A stretch of 38,452 nt of DNA from Deltaproteobacteria bacterium (GTDB lineage Bacteria; Desulfobacterota; RBG-13-43-22), in assembly GCA_016219065.1 (NCBI GenBank), contig JACRCK010000132.1, positions 1 to 38,452 on the forward strand, written 5' to 3'. Made by a program: the position numbers and the translations under genes. Positions 7,138-14,467 of this stretch are shown in pieces. Every line of letters starts with the position of its first letter. Within the stretch, counting starts at the first letter, position 1. The notes under the pieces were generated by a model. That model was not told the DNA's origin, ran no database searches, and saw only the letters and a program-made list of their open reading frames with translations.

Positions 7138-8355
7138 ATGAAAAAGCTGTTCATTATCTTGCTGGTATTTTCCGTGTTAGGGCTGATCGGGTTCTCCTTG
7201 GCGGCCAATCCGACCGGGAGAACGAACCCCGCTGAAAAAGCCGTTTCCCCGCCAAAGCCGGCCCCCGCCGGGAAGAATTTACCGACTGATAAAAGCGCTC
7301 CTGCGGGCCTTACCGTCCCGGCGCCGGGTGATCCGATGAAGACCCAGACCGGTGACGGCCAACGCCAGGAAGCCTTTAAAACCAGCCTGCATCATACCGG
7401 CCGGGGACTGGCTTTCTGGTACGGCAAGGAGCAGAAGGGCCTGGAACTACTGACCGGCCAGCCTTATGAGAAACTGGCTTGCAAACAGTGCCATATCGGA
7501 TCCTGCCAGGGTTGTCACCAGCCGGTCAAGAAAACGAAAGGCCAGGCGGACAGACTGGGCCCGGTGGATCAACAGACGTGTCTGAAATGCCATGACCGCC
7601 TGGCAGCCCTGCAGCAGCAGATGCGGGAGGGCAAAAAGGAAGACGTCCACGCCGCCCTGGGCATGACCTGCCTGGACTGCCATACCTCCCGGGAGATGCA
7701 CGGCGACGGCCGGATCTACGATTCCCAGAAGCAGCCCGGGGCGATGGATGCCCGCTGCGATCGGTGCCATGAGGAAATTTCCGACAGCTATTCGCACCGG
7801 AAGCACGTTGAAAAGGTTTCCTGCCAGGCCTGCCACGCTCATACGGTGTTGAGCCGGACCAGTACCCAGTTCGAAATATTGGGCCGGGAAGGGAAAAGGG
7901 TGAGCGTCCCCCAAACCGACTGGGTCTTTCTGATGAACCGGGGAGGGGAATTGACCGCGGCCGGATTGGAGAGCTGGGTGCTTCCGGATGGAAAAACCTT
8001 TATGGCCTTTGCCCCGGACGGCAGCCACGGTATCGGTAAAACAGGCCGAAAATGTGGCGAGTGCCACGCCAGCCCCTGGATGTTCCAGGCCCAAAAGGGT
8101 AAAGTAAATTTATCCTGGATTGAAAAGGAAGAGTTGAAAAAAGGGAAAGGATTGGTTCCGGTGGTGGAGGGCGTCATCTACGACCTGGTTCATCAGAAAT
8201 TTGAAAACGGGAAATGGACGCCGCTGGAAGCCGCCGGACCGGCAACCGTTCAATTTGCCGGAACCGGGGGACCGGTTGCGGAGAACCATTTCAGAAAAAT
8301 GTTGAAGGTAAAGAGCGAAAAGCCGGAAGGGAAGGAAAAAAAGAAGAAAAAATGA
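7138..8355 (+). CDS. Heptaheme c-type cytochrome, secreted
   Basis: A 405-residue periplasmic electron carrier. The signal peptide is KKLFIILLVFSVLGLIGFSLAA, followed by a Pro/Lys-rich linker to about residue 66. Seven CxxCH heme motifs are visible: CKQCH (115), CQGCH (123), CLKCH (148), CLDCH (178), CDRCH (207), CQACH (229) and CGECH (306). The last is separated by a heme-free stretch of about 70 residues. The tail is strongly basic (EKKKKK). The track start at 6994 is upstream of the signal peptide. ATG 7138 has AAGGAG at 7 nt and is preferred. No membrane partner or quinol oxidase is adjacent, so the redox partner is unknown. Confidence 0.88.
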   Translation: MKKLFIILLVFSVLGLIGFSLAANPTGRTNPAEKAVSPPKPAPAGKNLPTDKSAPAGLTVPAPGDPMKTQTGDGQRQEAFKTSLHHTGRGLAFWYGKEQKGLELLTGQPYEKLACKQCHIGSCQGCHQPVKKTKGQADRLGPVDQQTCLKCHDRLAALQQQMREGKKEDVHAALGMTCLDCHTSREMHGDGRIYDSQKQPGAMDARCDRCHEEISDSYSHRKHVEKVSCQACHAHTVLSRTSTQFEILGREGKRVSVPQTDWVFLMNRGGELTAAGLESWVLPDGKTFMAFAPDGSHGIGKTGRKCGECHASPWMFQAQKGKVNLSWIEKEELKKGKGLVPVVEGVIYDLVHQKFENGKWTPLEAAGPATVQFAGTGGPVAENHFRKMLKVKSEKPEGKEKKKKK

Positions 8356-8369
8356 AATGGTCTTTAACC

Positions 8370-8398
8370 AGTAGGGGCAACCCCCTGTGGTTGCCCGC
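8370..8398 (+). repeat. GTAGGGGC hairpin repeat, copy 2
   Basis: Hairpin stem GGGCAACC / GGTTGCCC, related to 3913-3941 with paired changes in the stem. It lies directly after the cytochrome stop codon. Confidence 0.6.
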
Positions 8399-8510
8399 CT
8401 GGGAGTACACTGCGGGGTTCGGAGTTGACGCCGGAGCGTCCAAATCTTGCGTTCCCCTGTCGGAGTATGGGAACGATAAAACGTCATTGCCGGATCGCGG
8501 AAGGGGCCGA

Positions 8511-8576
8511 CGTTTCGGTAATTTGAATTTTGGTCATTCGGATTTGTTTCGGATTTCGGATTTCGGATTTTCAGTG
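8511..8576 (+). repeat. TTCGGATTTCGGATTT repeat, single-arm copy
   Basis: Contains TTTGAATTTTGGTCATT, GGATTTGTTTCGGATTTCGG and a further CGGATTT unit. The right arm at 20705-20782 carries the same phrase. It is translated as a false N-terminal extension (FGFRISDF) in the track ORF of mpl. Confidence 0.7.
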
Positions 8577-8592
8577 GTTTGGATCGAATTGC

Positions 8593-10005
8593 ATGAACCA
8601 TCGTATTCCACCCGCAATTAGTCATATCCACCTTATGGGCATCTGCGGGACCGGCATGGCCTCTCTGGCCGGGATGCTGCAGGAGAGGGGCTATCGAATC
8701 ACCGGTTCCGACCAGGCGGTCTACCCGCCGATGAGCACCTTCCTGGAGAACCTGGGGATCCCCGTCCGGCTGGGATACGGCCCTGAAAACCTCAACCCGC
8801 CGCCGGACCTGGTCATTGTCGGCAACGTGATTACCCGCAGCAATCCCGAAGCCCAGGAACTGATCCGTCAGGATCTGCCCTGCCTTTCCCTGCCCCAGGC
8901 CCTGGGTCATTTTTTCCTGGAGGGGAAAATTCCCCTGGTCATTACCGGAACCCACGGGAAAACCACGACCTCGGCCCTCCTGGCCTCCATCCTCGATCAG
9001 GCTGGGCTTTCGCCCGGGTTTATGGTGGGAGGGCTCCTGCGGGGGTATGAGCGGAATTATCAACTGGGCCGGGGTTCCTATTTCGTGATCGAAGGGGATG
9101 AATACGATACGGCTTTTTTCGATAAAGGACCCAAGTTTCTCCATTACCGCCCCCACCTGGCTGTTCTGACCAGCATCGAATTCGATCACGCCGATATCTA
9201 CAGTGATTTGAATGCCATCCAGTCGGCCTTCGCCCGTTTTATCGCCCTGCTACCCGAAACGGGCCTGCTGTTGGCCCATGGCCCCGATCCGCAGATTCAG
9301 GAGATACTCCCCCGGGCGGTATGCACGGTGGAGACGTACGGGCTGGAGGACCGCTGGGACTGGACGGCCCGGGAAATCCGGACCCGCCCCACCGGGACTT
9401 CTTTTAACGTGTATCATCGCGGTCGATTTTTTCAGGGGTTTGAATCCCCCCTGGCCGGGGAACATAATGTTCTGAACACGGTGGCCCTCGTGCCGCTGCT
9501 GGCCCGGATCGGATTGTCTCCGGAGACCATGTCCCGGGGAGTGTCCGGTTTCCAGGGGGTCCATCGGCGGCAGGAAGTCCGGGGAGTTAAAGCCGGCGTC
9601 ACGGTGATCGACGATTTTGCCCACCATCCAACGGCTGTCCGGGAGACCATCCGGGCGATCCGCGACCAATACCCGGACCGGCGTCTGGTGGCTGTATTCG
9701 AGCCGCGAACCAATACCAGCCGGCGCCGGATTTTTCAGGCGGATTATCCGGTCGCCTTGGGCGGAGCGGACCTGGTGGTCGTCCGGGAACCCCCCGATCT
9801 GGCCAAGATTGCCGAAGAGGAACGTTTTTCATCAAAGCGACTGGTGGAAGATTTACAGGGGGCGGGACGTCCGGCCTTTTATTTTCCGGATACGGAGGGG
9901 ATTCTGGATTTCCTGCGCGGTTCGGTGCGTACCGGTGATGTGGTTTTAATCATGTCCAACGGCGGCTTCGACCGGATACACCAAAGACTGCTGGATAGTC
10001 TCTAA
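8593..10005 (+). CDS. mpl: UDP-N-acetylmuramate:L-Ala-gamma-D-Glu-meso-DAP ligase
   Basis: Murein recycling: ligates the recovered tripeptide to UDP-MurNAc in the cytoplasm using ATP. The N-terminal Rossmann motif is HLMGICGTGMASLAG, the ATP loop is TGTHGKTTTSALLAS, the central motif is IEGDEYDTAFFDKGPKF, and late motifs are DDFAHHPTAV, FEPRTNTS and MSNGGFDRIH. EGDEYDTAFFDK and MSNGGF separate Mpl from MurC. The track start (8530) lies in an intergenic repeat. ATG 8593 fits the conserved beginning and gives 470 residues, though its Shine-Dalgarno is weak. A long hairpin follows the gene. Confidence 0.92.
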   Translation: MNHRIPPAISHIHLMGICGTGMASLAGMLQERGYRITGSDQAVYPPMSTFLENLGIPVRLGYGPENLNPPPDLVIVGNVITRSNPEAQELIRQDLPCLSLPQALGHFFLEGKIPLVITGTHGKTTTSALLASILDQAGLSPGFMVGGLLRGYERNYQLGRGSYFVIEGDEYDTAFFDKGPKFLHYRPHLAVLTSIEFDHADIYSDLNAIQSAFARFIALLPETGLLLAHGPDPQIQEILPRAVCTVETYGLEDRWDWTAREIRTRPTGTSFNVYHRGRFFQGFESPLAGEHNVLNTVALVPLLARIGLSPETMSRGVSGFQGVHRRQEVRGVKAGVTVIDDFAHHPTAVRETIRAIRDQYPDRRLVAVFEPRTNTSRRRIFQADYPVALGGADLVVVREPPDLAKIAEEERFSSKRLVEDLQGAGRPAFYFPDTEGILDFLRGSVRTGDVVLIMSNGGFDRIHQRLLDSL

Positions 10006-10024
10006 ATAAATCATGGCCAAACAT

Positions 10025-10092
10025 GGGGAGTATTGGAGTGGTGGAGTATTGCATTTAAAACCATCCCTCCATTACTCCAATACTCCACTTTA
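10025..10092 (+). repeat. Large GGAGTATTGGAGT hairpin
   Basis: The arm GGAGTATTGGAGTGGTGGAG (about 10026-10046) pairs with CTCCATTACTCCAATACTCC (10067-10086) with few mismatches; TTTAAAAAG follows. It fills the gap between mpl and the radical SAM gene and could act as a terminator or processing site. Its phrase-like internal repetition matches the other intergenic repeats here. Confidence 0.6.
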
Positions 10093-10136
10093 AAAAGATA
10101 GGGATAAATGCTCGAGATGGTTCTTGTACGAAAACG

Positions 10137-11414
10137 ATGAAGGTGGTTTTGATCGCTCCTGCCGCCGGGTCCTATATCTGGCGGAAGAAAAAGTCGGCCT
10201 TTACCCTGCCGCCCATGGCCCTGCCGCTGCTGGCGGCGGTCACACCCCGGGAGATAACGGTTCAATGTCTCGACGAGGCCGTGGCCGACGTAGACTTGAA
10301 TCTCCGGGCCGACTTGGTGGGGCTGTCGGTGATGACAGCCAACGCCCCGCGGGGATACGCTCTGGCCGATCATTTCAGGTCTCGGGGCCTTCCGGTAGTC
10401 ATGGGTGGGATCCATGTCTCCAGTTTACCCGAGGAGGCCCTGACCCACTGTGATGCGGTGGCAGTCGGGGAAGGGGAACATCTGTGGCCCCAGGTGCTCG
10501 CCGATGCCTCCCGGGGCCGCCTCCGGCCGATTTATAAAAACGAGAACGGCCAGACCTGGACCGGATTCCCAACTCCGCGCTGGGAGATGCTGGCGCAACA
10601 CAAATATTTTATCCCCCGGACCGTTCAGGTCTCCCGAGGGTGCCCGGTGGGGTGCTCCTTCTGTTCGGTCAGTTCATTTTTTGGAAGAAATTTTCGAACC
10701 AAGCCGGTGGAAAAGGTTCTGGCGGAAGTCCGGCAAGTCCCGCGGAAGCTTTTGGTTTTTGTGGACGACAATCTGGTCGGAAATCCGGAGTATGCCAAGG
10801 AGCTTTTTGAAGCCTTGATCCCATTCCGGAAAAAGTGGGTGGCCCAATGCTCCCTGTCCGTTGCGGAAGACCGGGAACTCCTGGCGTTGGCCGCCCGCAG
10901 CGGTTGCATCGGGATGCTCATCGGCTTCGAATCCCTATCGGTGGCCGCCATGGCCCGGATTGGAAAAAAGGTCAACTTGCGCCAAAGCTATGATTCAGCC
11001 ATCCGCAAGATCCACGAAAGGGGGATCCAGATCCAGGGGTCTTTCATTTTCGGCTTTGATGAAGACCGGGCCAACACCGTCGACGAGACCCTGGAATTCG
11101 TCCGCCGGAACAAGTTATCGGGGGCCAACTATTGCCTGCTGACCCCTTTCCCGGGGACCCGGCTATTTGATGAACTGGAGCAGGAGGGACGAATCCTCTC
11201 CCGGGACTGGCTTCTTTACGACCGCAACCATGTGGTTTACCACCCCGCCCATTTTCTTCCCGAGGATCTGCGCAGGAAGACAGAATGGGCCTACCGCCAA
11301 ACTTATAACCTCCGTTCTCTCTGGAACCGGCGTCCGATTACCTTTCAGCATTACAGCCTCTATCTGGCTTTGAACTTCGGGTATTGGCGGGGGGTCCGGA
11401 AGGGGAAAGGGTGA
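10137..11414 (+). CDS. B12-binding-type radical SAM protein
   Basis: 425 residues. Residues 1-130 resemble the cobalamin-binding fold placed before many class B radical SAM enzymes (LVGLSVMTANAPRGYALADH, VVMGGIHVSSLPEEAL, AVAVGEGE), but I see no DxHxxG cobalamin-ligand motif. The radical SAM cluster motif is SRGCPVGCSFCSVSSFFG (CxxxCxxC), followed by FVDDNLVGNPEYAKEL and an Fe-S-domain end with GSFIFGFDEDRANT and LLTPFPGTRLFDELE. The substrate is unknown. ATG 10137 lacks a clear Shine-Dalgarno. The MBL gene starts 16 nt downstream, so the two are probably co-transcribed. Confidence 0.85.
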   Translation: MKVVLIAPAAGSYIWRKKKSAFTLPPMALPLLAAVTPREITVQCLDEAVADVDLNLRADLVGLSVMTANAPRGYALADHFRSRGLPVVMGGIHVSSLPEEALTHCDAVAVGEGEHLWPQVLADASRGRLRPIYKNENGQTWTGFPTPRWEMLAQHKYFIPRTVQVSRGCPVGCSFCSVSSFFGRNFRTKPVEKVLAEVRQVPRKLLVFVDDNLVGNPEYAKELFEALIPFRKKWVAQCSLSVAEDRELLALAARSGCIGMLIGFESLSVAAMARIGKKVNLRQSYDSAIRKIHERGIQIQGSFIFGFDEDRANTVDETLEFVRRNKLSGANYCLLTPFPGTRLFDELEQEGRILSRDWLLYDRNHVVYHPAHFLPEDLRRKTEWAYRQTYNLRSLWNRRPITFQHYSLYLALNFGYWRGVRKGKG

Positions 11415-11430
11415 TAAGGAAAGATCTCCT

Positions 11431-12210
11431 ATGAACCTCAAAATCCTGGGTTCTTCGGGTTCAGTCGCCCCCGGACAAAACACGGCGGCCTTTTTGATCG
11501 ACGACGTTCTCCTCCTGGATGCCGGCACTATCTCCCTGTCTCTGGACCGGGACGCCCAATTTAAGATATCCCATATCTTCCTGACCCATGCCCACCTGGA
11601 CCACATCAAGGGGATCCCCTTCCTGATGGACAACCTGGCTATGTCCCGCCCCCGGACCCCGGTCAAGGTGATCAGCGGGAAGGAAGTCATCCGGGAGATC
11701 CGGAGGCATATATTCAATAATCGCATCTGGCCCGACTTTACCCGCATCCCCAGCCCGGAACATCCGGTCCTGCAATTTGAGGAAATCACCCCCCGGAAGC
11801 CGCTGGTCATCCGGGGTTACCGGGTCTACGCCGCTCGGGTAAACCATATAGTCCCGGCCTATGGCTATCTGGTGGAGGACCAGACCGGTGCAGCCGTTGT
11901 TTATACCGGGGATTCCGGGCCGACGGAGGACATCTGGAAGCGCATGACCGGGCACCGGGTAAAGGCCCTGATCGTCGAGGTTTCCTTCTCCAATTCCCAG
12001 TCCCGGCTGGCCCGCCTTTCCGGACACTTGACCCCGGCTCTGCTCAGGAAAGAAATTGAAAAAATGCCGGCAGTTCCGGAAAAAATCTTGATCTGCCATC
12101 CCAAGCCGGCCTACCGCCGGACCATCGAGAAAGAATTGGCCGCCATTGAGGGGATACCGATGGAAATACTGGAGGACGGGATGAAGATAAGGATTGGGGA
12201 GGGGAACTAA
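11431..12210 (+). CDS. Metallo-beta-lactamase-fold hydrolase, cyclic nucleotide phosphodiesterase-like
   Basis: 259 residues. The metal-binding loop is THAHLDHIKGIPFLMDN, further motifs are YTGDSGPT and VEVSFSNSQ, and His in HLTP and ICHPKP complete the site. The order matches the small MBL proteins annotated as 3',5'-cyclic-nucleotide phosphodiesterases (class II-like), but other phosphodiester or thioester substrates are possible. A purine-rich AAGGAAAGAT precedes ATG 11431. It lies 16 nt after the radical SAM gene. Confidence 0.8.
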   Translation: MNLKILGSSGSVAPGQNTAAFLIDDVLLLDAGTISLSLDRDAQFKISHIFLTHAHLDHIKGIPFLMDNLAMSRPRTPVKVISGKEVIREIRRHIFNNRIWPDFTRIPSPEHPVLQFEEITPRKPLVIRGYRVYAARVNHIVPAYGYLVEDQTGAAVVYTGDSGPTEDIWKRMTGHRVKALIVEVSFSNSQSRLARLSGHLTPALLRKEIEKMPAVPEKILICHPKPAYRRTIEKELAAIEGIPMEILEDGMKIRIGEGN

Positions 12211-12668
12211 TCAATGGTCATTCCAAGGGCTGTTTTTCCTTTTTTGGGGAAGTGTAGGGGATTACCCTTGTGGAGGTTTTTTTCTTGTCAGCGGCAAAGG
12301 TATTCTGGGGAGGGGGCGAGGCAAACTAAAAAAATGATCGAGACTAATTCCCAACGGAAGAAAAAGGAGAAGAAAATTCAATGAATTGCTGTAAAAAATC
12401 GATCTCGGCCTCTCCCGCAGCGGTCAACAATTGCCGGGTTTTCCGGCGCAGTGTATCGGTGATCGGATCATCAAATCCTGGCTTTTTAAAATCAATTGCC
12501 TTATCCTTGTATCTAGCGGTGTTATTTTTCATTGCTCAAATGTCGTCCGATTGCGGTGAAACCCTGAAGCCAGCGCTTGGAGGATATTCAACCACTCCCG
12601 CATATCCAACCCTTTGATCACGGCTCTTCGGAGAATGAAATATGAATTGAAGATGAAAGGAGAAGGTC
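12211..12668. other. Gene-poor stretch with a transposase remnant
   Basis: 458 nt between the MBL gene and the hydrolase. It contains the IS256-like fragment on the minus strand. On the plus strand a 78-codon ORF (12381-12617) has a good AAAAAGGAG before its ATG, but it lies antisense to the fragment and shows no recognisable protein features. Base use is more AT-rich than in neighbouring genes. Confidence 0.45.
12344..12532 (-). pseudogene. Possible IS256-family transposase N-terminal remnant
   Basis: The 62-residue minus-strand ORF contains DDPITDTLRRKTRQLLTAAG followed by EAEIDFLQQF. This resembles the N-terminal part of IS256/Mutator-type transposases as I remember it (DPLT-x-LLR-GARQLLAQA-EAEV). 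After about 45 residues the similarity ends and the frame stops. There are no DDE residues, terminal repeats or target duplication. A chance resemblance is possible. Confidence 0.4.
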
Positions 12669-12695
12669 ATTAAACCACGGCATTTCATTCTAAGC

Positions 12696-13454
12696 TTGCC
12701 ATTGTTACTTTGGATCACGGCCTATAGTTACGCAGGTGAAATAGTTCCCTTTAAATTGGACATGTCTCGTGGGAACGACTTATGGCTGAAGGGAACGCTT
12801 TCCAAACCGCAGGGGCGTGGTCCTTTCCCAGCGATCGTAATGTTGTCGGGGGAAAGGGGTTTCTTTAAGCCCCATGATCAATGGGTGGATCTTTTCGTTC
12901 AATGGGGTTTTGTTACGTTGCAATTGGATTTATTGAGATCACGGGGGCTTTCCAGCATTTATGGAGATAACAATTACAATATGATTTTATCTCCTAGGGA
13001 TGTGGCTCATGATGCTTATGACGCCATGATTTATCTTTCAGGACTTCCCTTCGTGGATGAAACCCGAGTAGCGCTTATCGGATGGGGATTCGGAGGATGG
13101 GCGACGCTCTATGCGCTGGATCCCTCGGTGTATATTCAAAATCGAGACCGGTCTTTCAAATCCGCTATAGCCTTTTATCCGTATTGTGAACAACCGAAGA
13201 AGGGCTTTAATGCCCCTCTTCTGATACTTCACGGTGAGCTGGGGGACTGGTACCCGGCGAGCCAATGCTTAAAAATAGAAGGAAAAGGAAGCCCGAACGA
13301 AATTTCGGTGAAGGTTTATCCAGGGGCCCCTATGAGTTTCGACATGCCAGGCCTGGATCAAGGTGAAGATGGAAGGCGGTCACCTTATCAGGAAGCGGCC
13401 ACGGCGGATGCGATCGTCCTGGTAAAAAGCTTTCTGGAAAAATACTTAAAATAA
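12696..13454 (+). CDS. Dienelactone hydrolase-like protein, catalytic residues lost
   Basis: Alpha/beta hydrolase of the DLH type, exported. The nucleophile elbow reads IGWGFGGW, so Gly (131 from TTG 12696) replaces the usual Ser/Cys. The catalytic His position in the family pattern YPGAxHSFD reads YPGAPMSFD (Met). An acidic residue remains in GELGDW. The annotated TTG gives a signal peptide with no positive n-region. Reading upstream in frame adds IKPRHFILSL to form a good signal peptide, beginning at ATT 12669 with AAAGGAG just before it; a stop at 12654 rules out any earlier start. So either a rare ATT start or a start-codon mutation in a decaying gene. GC content is visibly lower than in neighbours. 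Confidence 0.65.
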   Translation: MPLLLWITAYSYAGEIVPFKLDMSRGNDLWLKGTLSKPQGRGPFPAIVMLSGERGFFKPHDQWVDLFVQWGFVTLQLDLLRSRGLSSIYGDNNYNMILSPRDVAHDAYDAMIYLSGLPFVDETRVALIGWGFGGWATLYALDPSVYIQNRDRSFKSAIAFYPYCEQPKKGFNAPLLILHGELGDWYPASQCLKIEGKGSPNEISVKVYPGAPMSFDMPGLDQGEDGRRSPYQEAATADAIVLVKSFLEKYLK

Positions 13455-13569
13455 AGGATTCGAGTAAGGCCTTCCCCATTAAGGACAAAATACCCTCGAC
13501 CGGCCAGAGGGGCGCACCGTGACGCTTTTCTCCGTTTTCGTCCTTCCCAAATCGTTAAGTTGATTTAAT

Positions 13570-13604
13570 TGGTGGGTCTTCAGGGGCTCGAACCTCGAAC
13601 CTGC
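13570..13604 (-). repeat. Degenerate copy of the tRNA 3' end
   Basis: Read on the plus strand, 28 of the first 33 bases match the 3' end of the tRNA-Lys at 13762 (TGGTGGG...GGGGCTCGAACC...AACCT), in the same orientation and 192 nt away. The sequence beyond does not complete a tRNA. It may be an old attachment site or a broken tRNA. Confidence 0.55.
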
Positions 13605-13715
13605 AGAGTTGAGTGGGCGAGGCGATCTAAATGGCCAATCAATACGACCACCTGAAAGGCCGATTTTCCTGTGGGCGCCAGGAAACCGGTCGATAGGAAG
13701 ACTAAAAACTAGAGG

Positions 13716-13746
13716 AAAAAATAAAAAGGCCACTTTAAAAGTGGCC
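13716..13746 (-). terminator. Rho-independent terminator of tRNA-Lys
   Basis: Perfect 9-bp stem GGCCACTTT / AAAGTGGCC with a T-rich tract (TTTTTATTTTTT) on the minus strand, just downstream of the tRNA. Confidence 0.85.
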
Positions 13747-13761
13747 TAAGTTATTGATTTC

Positions 13762-13837
13762 TGGTGGGCCGTCGGGGGCTCGAACCCCAAACCTACTGAT
13801 TAAGAGTCAGTTGCTCTACCAGTTGAGCTAACGGCCC
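13762..13837 (-). tRNA. tRNA-Lys (CTT anticodon)
   Basis: 76 nt including an encoded CCA. The acceptor stem is GGGCCGT / ACGGCCC, the D-arm is AGCTCAACTGGTAGAGCA, the anticodon stem ACTGA/TCAGT holds the loop CTCTTAA (anticodon CUU), and the T-arm is GGGGTTCGAGCCCC. A terminator follows on the same strand. Confidence 0.97.
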
Positions 13838-13949
13838 GAAAGTCAATTTTTATAGCATAAGAGCGAAATGATGACAAGAAAAATATTCGGGGGTGGGGCA
13901 ATTGGCGGAAGTTGTTTTTCGCCTCAGACACTTCAGGCAACTAAAAACA

Positions 13950-14146
13950 AGGGTTTTTGACAGGGATACACGGAAGAGCACGGAGGAAGACCTGGACAGG
14001 ATTTACAGAAGGGATAATATTTTCTTTTTCGGCAAAGACAGCGGAAAAAGAAAAAGACTCCGTCGCTTCGCGAAAAAATCTTTCGAAATTTAGGTCGAAA
14101 ATAAAAGGTCTTCCTCCTGTCCTCCGTCCTCCGTTCTCTGCGAGAC
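13950..14146. repeat. Mosaic repeat cluster I
   Basis: Shortest of six related intergenic mosaics. It has a CACGG run (GACAGGGATACACGGAAGAG), ACAGGATTTACAG, a CTTTTTC...GAAAAAG inverted pair, GACTCCGTCGCTTCGCG (hairpin TCGCTTCGCGA), and CCTCCGTCCTCCG with TTCTCTGCGAGAC. These modules recur at 18.9, 21.6, 23.7, 26.8 and 29.4 kb. No gene is seen. Confidence 0.65.
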
Positions 14147-14407
14147 CTACCCCTGATCTTTTTTGGATTCTTCCACGCAGGCAAAGATTCTTTCCAGGCG
14201 GGTCTTGGGAAGTCCGCCGAAGGCCGCCGCCAGAGCCTCTTCTGTAAAAGACTCCTTTAAAAAGGATCCGATGGGCATTCGGGTTTCCCAGCAATTCACG
14301 GCATTACGGCAGGGAAGGCCGGATTGTACCCGCCGGCAGTAGTTGAAGGTCATCATGGTCCCCATCTGGGGGCAGTAAATTTCCAACGAATCGTATTGAT
14401 CGATCAT
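14147..14407 (-). CDS. Small Cys-rich conserved-type protein
   Basis: 86 residues, soluble. Four cysteines occur in the pattern YCPQMG...FNYCRRVQSGLPCRNAVNCW, which looks like a small metal-binding knuckle and which I recall from hypothetical proteins of related bacteria. The rest is helical (EEALAAAFGGLPKTRLERIF). It lies 60 nt downstream of the TrpB-like gene, with a strong hairpin between. No Shine-Dalgarno is clear at ATG 14407. Function unknown. Confidence 0.6.
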   Translation of the reverse strand: MIDQYDSLEIYCPQMGTMMTFNYCRRVQSGLPCRNAVNCWETRMPIGSFLKESFTEEALAAAFGGLPKTRLERIFACVEESKKDQG

Positions 14408-14424
14408 GGTGACGATTGTTTGCA

Positions 14425-14455
14425 GGCAGCCGGCCGGTTTGACCGGCCGGCTGCC
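14425..14455 (-). terminator. 13-bp GC-rich hairpin after the TrpB-like gene
   Basis: Perfect stem GGCAGCCGGCCGG with a 5-nt loop. No U-tract follows on the minus strand (TGCAAACAATCG), so it may be a weak or factor-assisted terminator, or a structure that protects the upstream transcript. Confidence 0.5.
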
Positions 14456-14467
14456 CAGGGGTTAAGG

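Noticed and set aside
8530-8592. N-terminal extension of Mpl
   Set aside because: Encoded by the CGGATTT repeat; the conserved N-terminus begins just after ATG 8593.
12381-12617. 78-residue plus-strand ORF with a good Shine-Dalgarno
   Set aside because: No recognisable protein features, and it overlaps the transposase-like fragment on the other strand. Kept only as a note in the intergenic entry.
13479-13733. 84-residue minus-strand ORF next to the tRNA
   Set aside because: It runs through the tRNA-like 3' fragment and the terminator region, so it is not a plausible gene.
14425-14455. Classical rho-independent terminator
   Set aside because: The stem is strong but no U-tract follows on the minus strand; listed only as a hairpin with moderate confidence.
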